Shown here: positions 48,041-56,058 of the stretch, in pieces
Position numbering within the stretch: the first letter of the stretch is position 1
Layout: each line of letters starts with the position of its first letter
NCBI RefSeq assembly: GCF_001522585.2
Contig: NZ_CP013372.1
Location: forward strand, 2,232,001 to 2,296,000
From: Burkholderia sp. NRF60-BP8
GTDB taxonomy: Bacteria > Pseudomonadota > Gammaproteobacteria > Burkholderiales > Burkholderiaceae
Direction of reading: 5' to 3'
DNA length: 64,000 bases
Translations under genes and position numbers: made by a program
The notes under the pieces: model-generated
What the model was told of the DNA's origin: nothing
What the model saw: only the letters and a program-made list of their open reading frames with translations
Databases searched by the model: none

Positions 48041-48237
48041 CGGCTCTCCACCGCGGCCCCGCCGCCGCGAAAACATGGCGCAAGCGCATCCCGGCCGGCA
48101 TCGGTCCGACCATCGGGCATGCCGATCTCGATGTTTACCCGACCTCAAGTCCGCGGCCGTGCGGCCGTCAAGTCAGGAACGCACGCGCAACCTCCGCCGG
48201 GAACCCGGCGCGCATGCCCTCAAGGAGACCCACCAAC

Positions 48238-49644
48238 GTGAACCTCTTCGGAATCGGCCGCGGCCGCCGTTCGTCGCGCGCGCTCGTCGTCGACATCGCC
48301 GAACAGGCCGGCAGGCTCGGCATCGAGATCTGCGACGTGTCGGGCCACGTCGAGGAAGTCGCGGCCCGCGTCGCCCGGCAGGCGCAGGTGTGCCATACGC
48401 TGCGCGAATCGGCCGCGCTCACGCTGCGCGGCAACCACCGGATCGCCGAGGCCGCGCAGCAGGTGCGCGACGTCAGCGCCAATGCGTCGAATGCGGTTCG
48501 GCAGTCGCAGCAGACGATCGAGGCATCGCTCGCCGACATTCACGGGCTCGTCGAGGGCGTCACCACGATCGGCGACCAGATGGGCGCGCTGCGCGACGCG
48601 CTCGATCACGTACGGGCCGTGTCCGAGGAAATCTCCGTCATCGCGCGCCAGACCCACCTGCTCGCGCTGAACGCCGCGATCGAGGCCGCGCGCGCCGGCG
48701 AATCGGGACGCAGCTTCGCGGTCGTCGCGGCCGAGGTCAAGAACCTGTCCGCGAAGACCGGGCAGGCGACGGCCCAGATCGAGACGACCCTCGCGCGGCT
48801 CGCCGAACAGACCGAACACCTGATCGCGGAAGGCACCGACAACGCCGCCCGCGCGCATCGCGTGCGCGAGGGCACGCGTACGATCGGCGAGGTCGTGCAC
48901 GCGACCGGCCACGCGATCACCGAGCTCGCCGGCGAAGCCGAACAGATCGCGTCGCTGACGGACGAGATCGAGACGCAGTGCCACCGTCTCGACGAGCAAG
49001 TGGGCGAGATGGCGTCCGGCGTCGAGACCTCGGCCGACAACTTCTCGCAGGCCAAGGACCGGCTCGGCAATCTGCTCTCCGTTTCCGAGACGCTGATCGA
49101 GCTCACGGCCGCGACCGGCATCGAATCGCCCGACACGCGCCTGATCGACACCGCGCGGCGCACGGCCGCCGCGATCGGCAAGTTGTTCGAGGACGCGGTC
49201 GCCCGCGGCGATATCGCGCTCGACGCGCTCTTCGATACGCACTACGAACCGATTCCCGGCACCGACCCGCAGCAGTTCATGACGCGCTTCACGGCGTTCA
49301 CCGATCGCGTGCTGCCCGCCATCCAGGAGCCGGTGCTCGACATGGACGACCGCGTCGTCTATTGCGCGAGCTTCGACCGCCAGTGCTACCTGCCGACCCA
49401 CAACCGGAAGTTTTCGCTGCCCCAGCGCGCGGACGCCGCCTGGAACGCGGCGAATTGCCGGAACCGCCGGATCTACACGGACCGCACGGCGCGCATGTCG
49501 GTATCGCATAACAAGCCGTTCCTGTTGCAGACCTATCGGCGCGACATGGGCAACGGCCAGTTCGTGCTGATGAAGGACGTGTCCGCGCCGATCGTCGTCG
49601 GCGGCCGGCCATGGGGTGTGCTGCGGATCGGCTACAGCGTCTGA
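48238..49644 (+). CDS. Soluble methyl-accepting chemotaxis protein with C-terminal sensor
   Basis: A 468-residue chemoreceptor without membrane segments. GTG 48238 is favoured by AAGGAG at 48222-48227; ATG 48214 would place that site inside the gene. Residues about 20-300 are the methyl-accepting coiled coil, with the hairpin tip in ISVIARQTHLLALNAAIEAA, GESGRSFAVVAAEVKNLSAK. The C-terminal 160 residues form a globular domain (FTAFTDRVLPAIQEPVLDMD, PTHNRKFSLPQRAD, DVSAPIVVGGRPWGVLRIGY), reminiscent of a Cache- or PAS-like sensor. The order is reversed relative to most receptors, where sensors are N-terminal. It probably senses a cytoplasmic cue. Confidence 0.88.
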   Translation: MNLFGIGRGRRSSRALVVDIAEQAGRLGIEICDVSGHVEEVAARVARQAQVCHTLRESAALTLRGNHRIAEAAQQVRDVSANASNAVRQSQQTIEASLADIHGLVEGVTTIGDQMGALRDALDHVRAVSEEISVIARQTHLLALNAAIEAARAGESGRSFAVVAAEVKNLSAKTGQATAQIETTLARLAEQTEHLIAEGTDNAARAHRVREGTRTIGEVVHATGHAITELAGEAEQIASLTDEIETQCHRLDEQVGEMASGVETSADNFSQAKDRLGNLLSVSETLIELTAATGIESPDTRLIDTARRTAAAIGKLFEDAVARGDIALDALFDTHYEPIPGTDPQQFMTRFTAFTDRVLPAIQEPVLDMDDRVVYCASFDRQCYLPTHNRKFSLPQRADAAWNAANCRNRRIYTDRTARMSVSHNKPFLLQTYRRDMGNGQFVLMKDVSAPIVVGGRPWGVLRIGYSV

Positions 49645-49670
49645 ATCGGCGCCGGGCCGCGCCTACTGCT

Positions 49671-49866
49671 TCAGCCCCACCCCAGCGGCCGCTGGTCGCT
49701 GCGCCCGTGATCGTCGACGCCCCGCACCGTATAACTGACGGCCGTGCGCGGCTGCCAGTACGTACGGGCCGAGCACGTCGGCCGTCCATGCATCGCGGAA
49801 CGACCACGACGTGCCGATCTTCCAGTACACGGGCACGTTCGACGGCCGACCGGATGCTGGGCGCCA
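49671..49866 (-). pseudogene. Remnant of penicillin-binding protein 1C
   Basis: On the minus strand one frame reads VPVYWKIGTSWSFRDAWTAD followed by VLGPYV, which is the transpeptidase KTGTS region of PbpC (here KIGTS). Just downstream, in another frame, YWQPRTAVSYTVRGVDDHGR followed by SDQRPLGWG and a stop at 49671-49673 resembles the C-terminal end of PbpC. Everything that should lie between these segments is deleted and the frames do not match. It is a fossil of a pbpC gene, non-functional. Confidence 0.6.
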
Positions 49867-50029
49867 TTACCGACCAGACCCGAAACGATGGAAATATCGG
49901 CGAGCCGGCGCGCCACGCCGACGCCCGCCCGGTCGGACGGATATTCACGGGTTTCCGACCGCCATCCGCCCTCTGCACGCGCTCGCGCCGCGTTCGCTAG
50001 AATGCGCGGCTCGGCAGGATCGAATCGAA

Positions 50030-51202
50030 ATGAAAGGAAACCGCTTGAAACTCCCGTTCGAATGGCAGATCGGGCTGCGCTACGCGCGCGGCGGCCGGCG
50101 CTCGGCCGGCGACGGCTTCGTGTCGTTCATCGCCGGCGCCGCGATGGCCGGCATCGCGCTTGGCGTGGCTGCGCTGATCGTCGTGCTGTCGGTGATGAAC
50201 GGCTTTCGCACCGAGGTGCGCGACCGGATGCTGGCGGTGCTCGCGCACGTGGAAATCTTCTCGCCGTCCGGCTCGATGCCCGACTGGCGGTTGACCGCGC
50301 ACGAATCGTTACAGAACGGCGCGGTGCGTGCCGTCGCGCCCTATGTCGACGCGCAGGCGCTGCTGACGAACGCGGGCAACGTGACGGGCGTCGCGCTGCG
50401 CGGCATCGATCCCGTGCTCGAGCCGCGCGTGTCCGAGATCGCCCGCAAGCTGAAGACGGGGCGCCTCGACGCGCTCGTGCCGGGCGAGATGGGCATCGTG
50501 CTCGGCGCCGCGCTCGCCGACGCGCTCCACGCGAAGATCGGCGACCGCGTCACGTTCTTCGCACCGGGCAACACCGCGCGCCCGGGCGACGCGCAGCAAC
50601 TGGCCAACGTGAGCGCGCCGACCGGCATCCGGCTGCGCGTCGACGATCTGCAGCGCGCGCCGGAGATCGCGCTCGCGCTGTCGCGCACGCTGTCGGGCAA
50701 CCTGTACATTCGCGACTGGACGCGGCAGAACCGCACGTGGTTCGAAGCCGAGCGGCTGCAGAAACGGATGCTGTCGCTGATCCTGATGCTGATCGTCGCG
50801 GTCGCCGCGTTCAACCTCGTGTCGTCGCTCGTGATGACGGTCACGCAGAAGCAGGGCGACATCGCGATCCTGCGCACGCTCGGCGCGCCGCCCCGCTCGA
50901 TCATGAAGATCTTCGCGATCCAGGGGATGACGATCGGCCTCGCCGGCACGCTGGCGGGCGTCGCGCTCGGCTGTGCGATCGCGGTGAGCATCCCGGTGGT
51001 GCTGCCGGCGATCGAGCAGTGGCTCGGCATCCGCTTCCTGACGCCGTCCGTGTATTTCCTCAGCGCGCTGCCGTCGAAGCTGTCGGCGATCGACGTGATC
51101 GAGATCGCGTCGGCCGCGTTCCTGATGTCGTGCGTCGCGACCCTGTACCCGAGCTGGCGCGCCGCGCGGGTGCGGCCGGCCGAGGCGCTGCGCGACGAGT
51201 AG
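50030..51202 (+). CDS. LolC/E-like lipoprotein-releasing permease, shortened
   Basis: Inner-membrane FtsX-type permease of the LolCDE family, 390 residues. N-terminal LPFEWQIGLRYARGGRR and FVSFIAGAAMAGIALGVAAL, then a periplasmic domain, then MLSLILMLIVAVAAFNLVSSL, LVMTVTQKQGDIAILRTLGA and LYPSWRAARVRPAEALRDE. Usual members are about 415 residues. The periplasmic part passes from DRVTFFAPGNTARPGDAQQL almost directly to SAPTGIRLRVDDLQ, so a stretch of roughly 30-45 residues normally between these strands seems to be missing. No lolD ATPase gene is adjacent, so this is an orphan second copy that may be non-functional or specialised. Confidence 0.8.
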   Translation: MKGNRLKLPFEWQIGLRYARGGRRSAGDGFVSFIAGAAMAGIALGVAALIVVLSVMNGFRTEVRDRMLAVLAHVEIFSPSGSMPDWRLTAHESLQNGAVRAVAPYVDAQALLTNAGNVTGVALRGIDPVLEPRVSEIARKLKTGRLDALVPGEMGIVLGAALADALHAKIGDRVTFFAPGNTARPGDAQQLANVSAPTGIRLRVDDLQRAPEIALALSRTLSGNLYIRDWTRQNRTWFEAERLQKRMLSLILMLIVAVAAFNLVSSLVMTVTQKQGDIAILRTLGAPPRSIMKIFAIQGMTIGLAGTLAGVALGCAIAVSIPVVLPAIEQWLGIRFLTPSVYFLSALPSKLSAIDVIEIASAAFLMSCVATLYPSWRAARVRPAEALRDE

Positions 51203-51219
51203 GCGCGAGCGGCGCGGCA

Positions 51220-52032
51220 TTACGCGATCTCGTGGAAGCCGACGCTGTTGCCGCCGTCCGGCGCGTAGTCGGCGAGCACGTCGAAGCCGACGTTGACGAG
51301 CTCCGTGCGCATGCCGTAGGACACGTTGCCGGACGCGTCGATGAAAATCGCCGTGCCCGACGACAACTGGCGCGCGGTGTTCAGCAGCGCCAGCGTGCCG
51401 CGCGCGCTGCCGGCCGAGGGCGCGATCTTCAGCAGCGCGCCGTCCTGCGTGGTGAAGTGTCCGCCGGGCGGCACGGGCGGCGGGTTGTCCGCGACCGACC
51501 GGTTGAGCAGGCTCATGAAGTGAAAGCGCGCATCGGCGCCCCGGCTCGCCGCCGCGCGATCGGTGTCCGTGAACGTGTCGCCGCGCACGGCCGCGCGTTG
51601 CGCGGCGAGGTCGACGGCCTGCTCGTGAAAATCGCGCGTCGCGAGCACGAGGCCGGCGTTCGCGTTCAGCGTCGATTCGACCCACGCGCGGTCGCTGTCC
51701 GTCAGCGTCTCCGACACGACCTTGATCCGGCCGTTGTCGGTCGTGAAGTCGAACTGCGCATCGGCCAGATCGGGGCGCTTCGCGACGATGTCCTGCAGGC
51801 TCGTCGCGAGCGCGTCGGTCACGCCGCGCAGCTTCATCGACAGGTCGCCCACCATCGACAACTGTTTCGTCATCGCCGCCTGCATCGCCTCCGGGTCGAT
51901 CGCGCGGATGCTCATCGGCTCGTCTTGCGACGCGCCGGACTCGGTCGTGTCCGTTGTCCGGCGCCCATCGGGCACCGCCTGCGCCATTTGCGCGAGCGTC
52001 AGGCCGCCCGCCGCCGTGACCGGAATCGTCAT
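51220..52032 (-). CDS. Hypothetical protein, unknown
   Basis: A 270-residue protein, no signal peptide. N-terminal 40 residues are low-complexity (GGLTLAQMAQAVPDGRRT), then helical segments (AMTKQLSMVGDLSMKLRGVT, LATSLQDIVAKRPDLAD) and a beta-rich end (GTAIFIDASGNVSYGMRTEL). The N-terminus enriched in Ser, Thr and Ala could suit type III export, but no chaperone or secretion gene is nearby. No family recognised. Upstream are two GTTTGACA repeats (52126 and 52146). Confidence 0.55.
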   Translation of the reverse strand: MTIPVTAAGGLTLAQMAQAVPDGRRTTDTTESGASQDEPMSIRAIDPEAMQAAMTKQLSMVGDLSMKLRGVTDALATSLQDIVAKRPDLADAQFDFTTDNGRIKVVSETLTDSDRAWVESTLNANAGLVLATRDFHEQAVDLAAQRAAVRGDTFTDTDRAAASRGADARFHFMSLLNRSVADNPPPVPPGGHFTTQDGALLKIAPSAGSARGTLALLNTARQLSSGTAIFIDASGNVSYGMRTELVNVGFDVLADYAPDGGNSVGFHEIA

Positions 52033-52593
52033 TGCCCTCTCTCTCGTTTTTCAGCAAGTTTTTCACTGTTTACGGAGGGATTTCGCGGAAGTTGAGGCCG
52101 CCTTCCGCGTGCGGACCGAAACTTTGTTTGACATGAACTAAAAAAGTTTGACACGGACATTTCACTGCGATAACTTTTGCGCAAGCTTCCGGAAAGCAAT
52201 CCGGCCAGCGTGCGCGGCTCGCGTCGCGCTTTCCTGCCGTTGCAGCACCGTCGTTCGCAACATTCCCGCCTCATTGCATCGTGCCGTTCCGTTTCATCCG
52301 AAACCTGAAGGAAGCCCGGGCATGCCCGCATTCGATTCGCACTCCTGTATTCACGGCGTTCGCAGCGAACCGCCGCACTGACGATTTCCGTTCGGGGCGA
52401 TGCGCTCGCCTCGACGCCGGCCGGCTGCGCGTCGCCTGACGCGCGCGGGCACCGGGCGAGCGTCCCGTACGTCTCGCCCGTCGTTGTTCGATGGTGCAGT
52501 TCCGCTTCATCCGACGCAGCACCCGGCCAGGCCGCAGGGGGCGTATCGCGAGCCGGCCGGTTCCAGACAAACACAAGAGACGAGGTCGATTCA
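52033..52593. other. Divergent intergenic region with duplicated GTTTGACA
   Basis: About 560 bases between divergent genes. GTTTGACA occurs at 52126-52133 and 52146-52153, 20 bp apart, which could be two -35 boxes or a regulator site. A promoter is called at 52148-52176. I see no gene in the rest. Confidence 0.5.
52148..52176 (+). promoter_or_regulatory. Sigma-70-like promoter upstream of the peptidase gene
   Basis: TTGACA at 52148-52153 and TAACTT at 52171-52176 with a 17-base spacer, pointing towards the peptidase gene; its leader would be about 410 bases. Confidence 0.45.
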
Positions 52594-54558
52594 ATGAACA
52601 TTCATCGAACCGGAGTGCGGCGCGCATGGCTGCCCGCGCTCGTGGCGGCCGCGACGCTCGCCGCGTGCGGCGGCGACGACGGCAGCGTGGCGGGCGTGTC
52701 AGCGCTCGCGCAGGGCCAACGGGAGGGGGCCGCCGCCGCGGCCGATACGGCCGATACGGCCGATACGCAATCGCTCGCGTCGCATTTTTCGCCGTCCGGC
52801 GTTCCCTACGCGAATCCCGCGAGCAACGGACGCTACAAGCCGGTGATCAGCAACGGCCAGGTGCAGCCGTCGCTGTCGGGCGGCACGATCGAGGAGCACG
52901 CGTGGGTCGACACGCCGGTCGACTCCGACGGCGACGGCACGCGCGACCGTATCCACGTGCGCATCGTGCGGCCGTCCGAGACCGCGAACGGCGCACGCAC
53001 GCCCGTCATCGTGCTCGCGAGCCCGTATTACGCGGGGCTCGCCGACAGCCCCGACCACGACGTCGACGTCGAACTCGACGGCACGCCGCATCCGGCCGCG
53101 GCGGCCGGCGCCGCAGCCTCGGCGTCCACCCGCATCCTGGCCGCCGCGCCGCAATCGCGGATGCTGCAGCAGGTCGAGGCGGCCGCCGCCGGCCGCTCGT
53201 GGATCGAAAGCTACTTCGTGCCGCGCGGCTTCACGATCGTCTATGCGGATTCGCTCGGCACCGCCGGCTCGGACGGCTGCCCGACGATCCTGACGCGCGA
53301 CGAATCGGTCGCGATGGCGTCGGTGATCCGCTGGCTCGGCCGCGACGCGACCGCGAAGGACGCGAACGGCAAGACGGTCGTCGCGAACTGGTCGACCGGC
53401 CACGTCGGCATGTACGGCGTGTCGTACGACGGCACGCTGCCGAAGATGGTCGCGAGCCTGCGCACGCGCGGGCTCGACGCGATCGTGCCGATCGCCGGGC
53501 TGTCGAACATGTACGGCTACTACCGCTCGGGCGGGCTCGTGCGCGCGCCGGAAGGCTACCAGGGCGAGGATGTCGACGTGTACATCAAGGCGCTGCTGAC
53601 GAACGCGCATCCGGAGCGCTGCACGCACCTGATCGACGAAGCGCTGCAGCAGGAAGACCGCAAGACCGGCGACTATTCGCCGTTCTGGGCCGCGCGCGAC
53701 ATTCCGACCGCGTTCGCGGTCGCACCGGCGCTCGTCGCGCAGGGGCTCACCGACGACAACGTGCGGGTCGACCAGTCGACGTCGTGGTATCTGGCGATGC
53801 GACGCCAGGGCGTGCCGACCCAGCTGTGGCTGCATCGCCTGAAACACACCGATCCGACCCGTGTGCCGGCGATGGCCGACGCCTGGACCGCGGAGGTGAA
53901 CCGGTGGTTCACGCGCTACCTGATCGGCTATGACAACGGCGTCGAACGCGATCCGCGCGCGGTGATCGCGCAAGCGGACGGCACGCTGCTGAAGGAAGCC
54001 GACTGGGCCGCGCGGCACGCCACGCCGGTCACGTACTTCGCGGGCGGCGACGGCGCAACCACCGGCACGCTGCTGCGGCTGCCGAGCGGCGGCCCGCTCG
54101 CACGCTTCACCGACGATGCGCGCATTCCGGCGCTCACGCTGGCGAACACGCCGACGGGCGAAAACCGCAGCCGCTTCGAGACGGCCCCGCTGACGGCCGC
54201 GGCGCGCCTCTCCGGCGCCGCGACCGCGCGCGTCAGGCTGACCTTCACGGATGTCGCGAACGTGACGGCACTGCTGGTCGACCGCGCACCGGACGGCACG
54301 GCGACGATCGTCACGCGTGCGTGGACCGACCCGCGCAACCGGTTGTCCGAGTGGGTGTCGCAACCCGTGCTGCCCGGCATGCCGTACGACCTGAAGCTGA
54401 CCTTCATGCCGCGCGACTACAAGCTGGAAGCCGGCCACCGGCTGGGACTCGTCGTCCTCTCCAGCGACTACGAGGCGACGCTGCGGCCGACGCCCGGCAC
54501 GGGTTTGACGCTCGATCCGGCCGGCACGTCGGTGACGGTGCCGATCGCGGCCTCCTGA
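52594..54558 (+). CDS. S15-type Xaa-Pro dipeptidyl-peptidase-like lipoprotein
   Basis: A 654-residue lipoprotein with lipobox LAAC (about Cys25). Peptidase S15 features: VDSDGDGTRDRIHVRIVRP, nucleophile Ser in GMYGVSYDGTLP, YFVPRGFTIVYADSLGTAGS, and a C-terminal beta-sandwich (MPYDLKLTFMPRDYKLEAGH). The catalytic His probably lies in HRLKHTDPTR; Asp is not certain. The lipid anchor suggests a periplasmic or surface peptidase releasing X-Pro dipeptides. AAACACAAGAGACGAGG precedes ATG 52594. A stable hairpin terminator follows. Confidence 0.88.
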   Translation: MNIHRTGVRRAWLPALVAAATLAACGGDDGSVAGVSALAQGQREGAAAAADTADTADTQSLASHFSPSGVPYANPASNGRYKPVISNGQVQPSLSGGTIEEHAWVDTPVDSDGDGTRDRIHVRIVRPSETANGARTPVIVLASPYYAGLADSPDHDVDVELDGTPHPAAAAGAAASASTRILAAAPQSRMLQQVEAAAAGRSWIESYFVPRGFTIVYADSLGTAGSDGCPTILTRDESVAMASVIRWLGRDATAKDANGKTVVANWSTGHVGMYGVSYDGTLPKMVASLRTRGLDAIVPIAGLSNMYGYYRSGGLVRAPEGYQGEDVDVYIKALLTNAHPERCTHLIDEALQQEDRKTGDYSPFWAARDIPTAFAVAPALVAQGLTDDNVRVDQSTSWYLAMRRQGVPTQLWLHRLKHTDPTRVPAMADAWTAEVNRWFTRYLIGYDNGVERDPRAVIAQADGTLLKEADWAARHATPVTYFAGGDGATTGTLLRLPSGGPLARFTDDARIPALTLANTPTGENRSRFETAPLTAAARLSGAATARVRLTFTDVANVTALLVDRAPDGTATIVTRAWTDPRNRLSEWVSQPVLPGMPYDLKLTFMPRDYKLEAGHRLGLVVLSSDYEATLRPTPGTGLTLDPAGTSVTVPIAAS

Positions 54559-54591
54559 GCCGCGGCGGCGGCAGTACCGCGTTGAACTGAT

Positions 54592-54619
54592 CCGGGATGC
54601 CGGTACGCCGGCATCCCGG
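54592..54619 (+). terminator. 12-bp stem with UACG tetraloop
   Basis: CCGGGATGCCGG (54592-54603) pairs exactly with 54608-54619 around loop TACG, a UNCG-type stable tetraloop. It lies 33 bases after the peptidase stop. No T-run follows. Confidence 0.65.
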
Positions 54620-54741
54620 GTCATGTCGTTAGTCCGGTCCGATTTTCTGTTTTCCCGAAAAAAAGACGCGCCGGAATAATCATTCCGCATTTCATGAACC
54701 AAGCGACGCTTTAAATCAAAAAACGAAACGAATTCCGTCGC

Positions 54742-54769
54742 TTGACATCGAAATCCGATCGACTAGATT
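54742..54769 (+). promoter_or_regulatory. Sigma-70 promoter for the terpene operon
   Basis: TTGACA at 54742-54747, spacer 16, TAGATT at 54764-54769, in an AT-rich stretch (54650-54780). It points to the methyltransferase gene with a leader of about 275 bases in which no riboswitch-like structure was recognised. Confidence 0.55.
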
Positions 54770-55050
54770 TTGAAAATCGATAATCCGGACATTCGTAACC
54801 GGTCGCCCCCGGGGATTCCCTTTACCTGCATACCGTCTACCGTTTCCAGCCCGACCAGCGATTGCCGGCGTCGCGGCCCACGGCGATCGTTTGTTTTTTT
54901 GAATGGGGTGTCACCGATTCGCCATATCGATCGAAGAAATGGATGCGCCAGTTTCAATCACGCAATCGCAATTCAGCCGCAACCGGACTGGCCGGACACC
55001 GTAGTCCGGCCACCACGTGCATGACGTCGCGCCAGCCTCGGAGAATGGCA

Positions 55051-56013
55051 ATGAACACTATCAGCACGGAAACCGCCGTCGGATCGGGATCGCCATTGAG
55101 TGGCCGCGCGGGCAAGCCATTCGCGTCGATACGAGGCCGGGAACGAAACGACTATGAGGCGCGGGTCGCATTGGCCTACCAGGACGACCCGGAAAGCTGG
55201 AGCAGCGCGATCGGCGAGCGCCTGTGGTTCCAGTTCGGTATCTACGACCCTGCCCGATCGCCGGAACCGATCGACCTCGACGAATCCGGCCTCAGGTATT
55301 TCGAGCTGCAATTGAAGCTCGCCGGCCTGGACTCGCCCGGCCGCCCGCGCATCGACCGGGTACTCGACATCGGGTGCGGCTGGGGAACGGTGCTGCGGGA
55401 TCTGTCCGAACGGTTTCCCGACTGTCGTCGCCTGGACGGCATCAACATCAGCGAACGCCAGCTCGCATACTGCGCCGAAGTCAATGCCGCGCGCGCCTTG
55501 TCCGACAGGATCAACCTGTTCCGGTGTAATGCGCTGGATATCGATTTGCTCCCGGATGTCGAGCACCTCTACGATCTTGCGATCATGCGCGGGGTGATTT
55601 CCCATTTCCCCTACGATCTTTTCGAAATCGTGATGGCCAAATTGCGGCAACGGCTGTCCGCGAACGGAACGGTCGTCATTTCGGACAACTTGTATAACGT
55701 CGACCTCCAGGCATACCGCTCCGATACGCCCGATCTGGTCGACAGGCTGGCATGCAAGTATCGCAAGACGCCGGCGTACCTGCGCCAGGTGTTCGAGCAA
55801 AGCGGCTTTCGCGTCCACGACATGAGAATCCTGCCGAACCGGATGGACGCGACACGATGGCTGCTGAGCGTGCAGGAGAACATCGAGCGCCATTTTCCGG
55901 GGGGTGCCGTCGGCGCGCTGGAAGAACTGCGCGTGATGTGCGAGAGCCTGGCCGTCGCCATCGTGAAGCGCCAGGTGTCGATCTACAGCTTCGTGCTCAA
56001 GCGCGATCGATGA
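55051..56013 (+). CDS. SAM-dependent C-methyltransferase of a terpene pathway (SodC-like)
   Basis: A 320-residue class I methyltransferase. SAM motif I is VLDIGCGWGTVL (residues 104-115), followed by DGINISERQL, FRCNALDID, and MRGVISHFPYDLFEIVMAKL. The preceding part contains WFQFGIYDPARS, which in look resembles prenyl-diphosphate methyltransferases. It is immediately followed by a terpene cyclase in the same direction. This is the order of the sodorifen genes sodC and sodD, in which the methyltransferase methylates and cyclises farnesyl diphosphate before the cyclase acts. ATG 55051 is preceded by CGGAGA; ATG 55045 is too close. The prediction of a prenyl diphosphate substrate rests on the neighbour. 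Confidence 0.82.
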   Translation: MNTISTETAVGSGSPLSGRAGKPFASIRGRERNDYEARVALAYQDDPESWSSAIGERLWFQFGIYDPARSPEPIDLDESGLRYFELQLKLAGLDSPGRPRIDRVLDIGCGWGTVLRDLSERFPDCRRLDGINISERQLAYCAEVNAARALSDRINLFRCNALDIDLLPDVEHLYDLAIMRGVISHFPYDLFEIVMAKLRQRLSANGTVVISDNLYNVDLQAYRSDTPDLVDRLACKYRKTPAYLRQVFEQSGFRVHDMRILPNRMDATRWLLSVQENIERHFPGGAVGALEELRVMCESLAVAIVKRQVSIYSFVLKRDR

Positions 56014-56058
56014 AGGTCGCCCTTCCCGGACGCCCGCCCGCAAGCCCGAGAACCTGCC

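Noticed and set aside
49743..52095. A 783-residue plus-strand frame over the LolC-like region
   Set aside because: It runs out of frame with the LolC-like protein, which has correct membrane segments, and opposite the minus-strand orphan gene.
52029..52601. A 190-residue minus frame upstream of the orphan 270-residue gene
   Set aside because: Irregular composition, no start signal, and it covers the promoter elements at 52126-52176.
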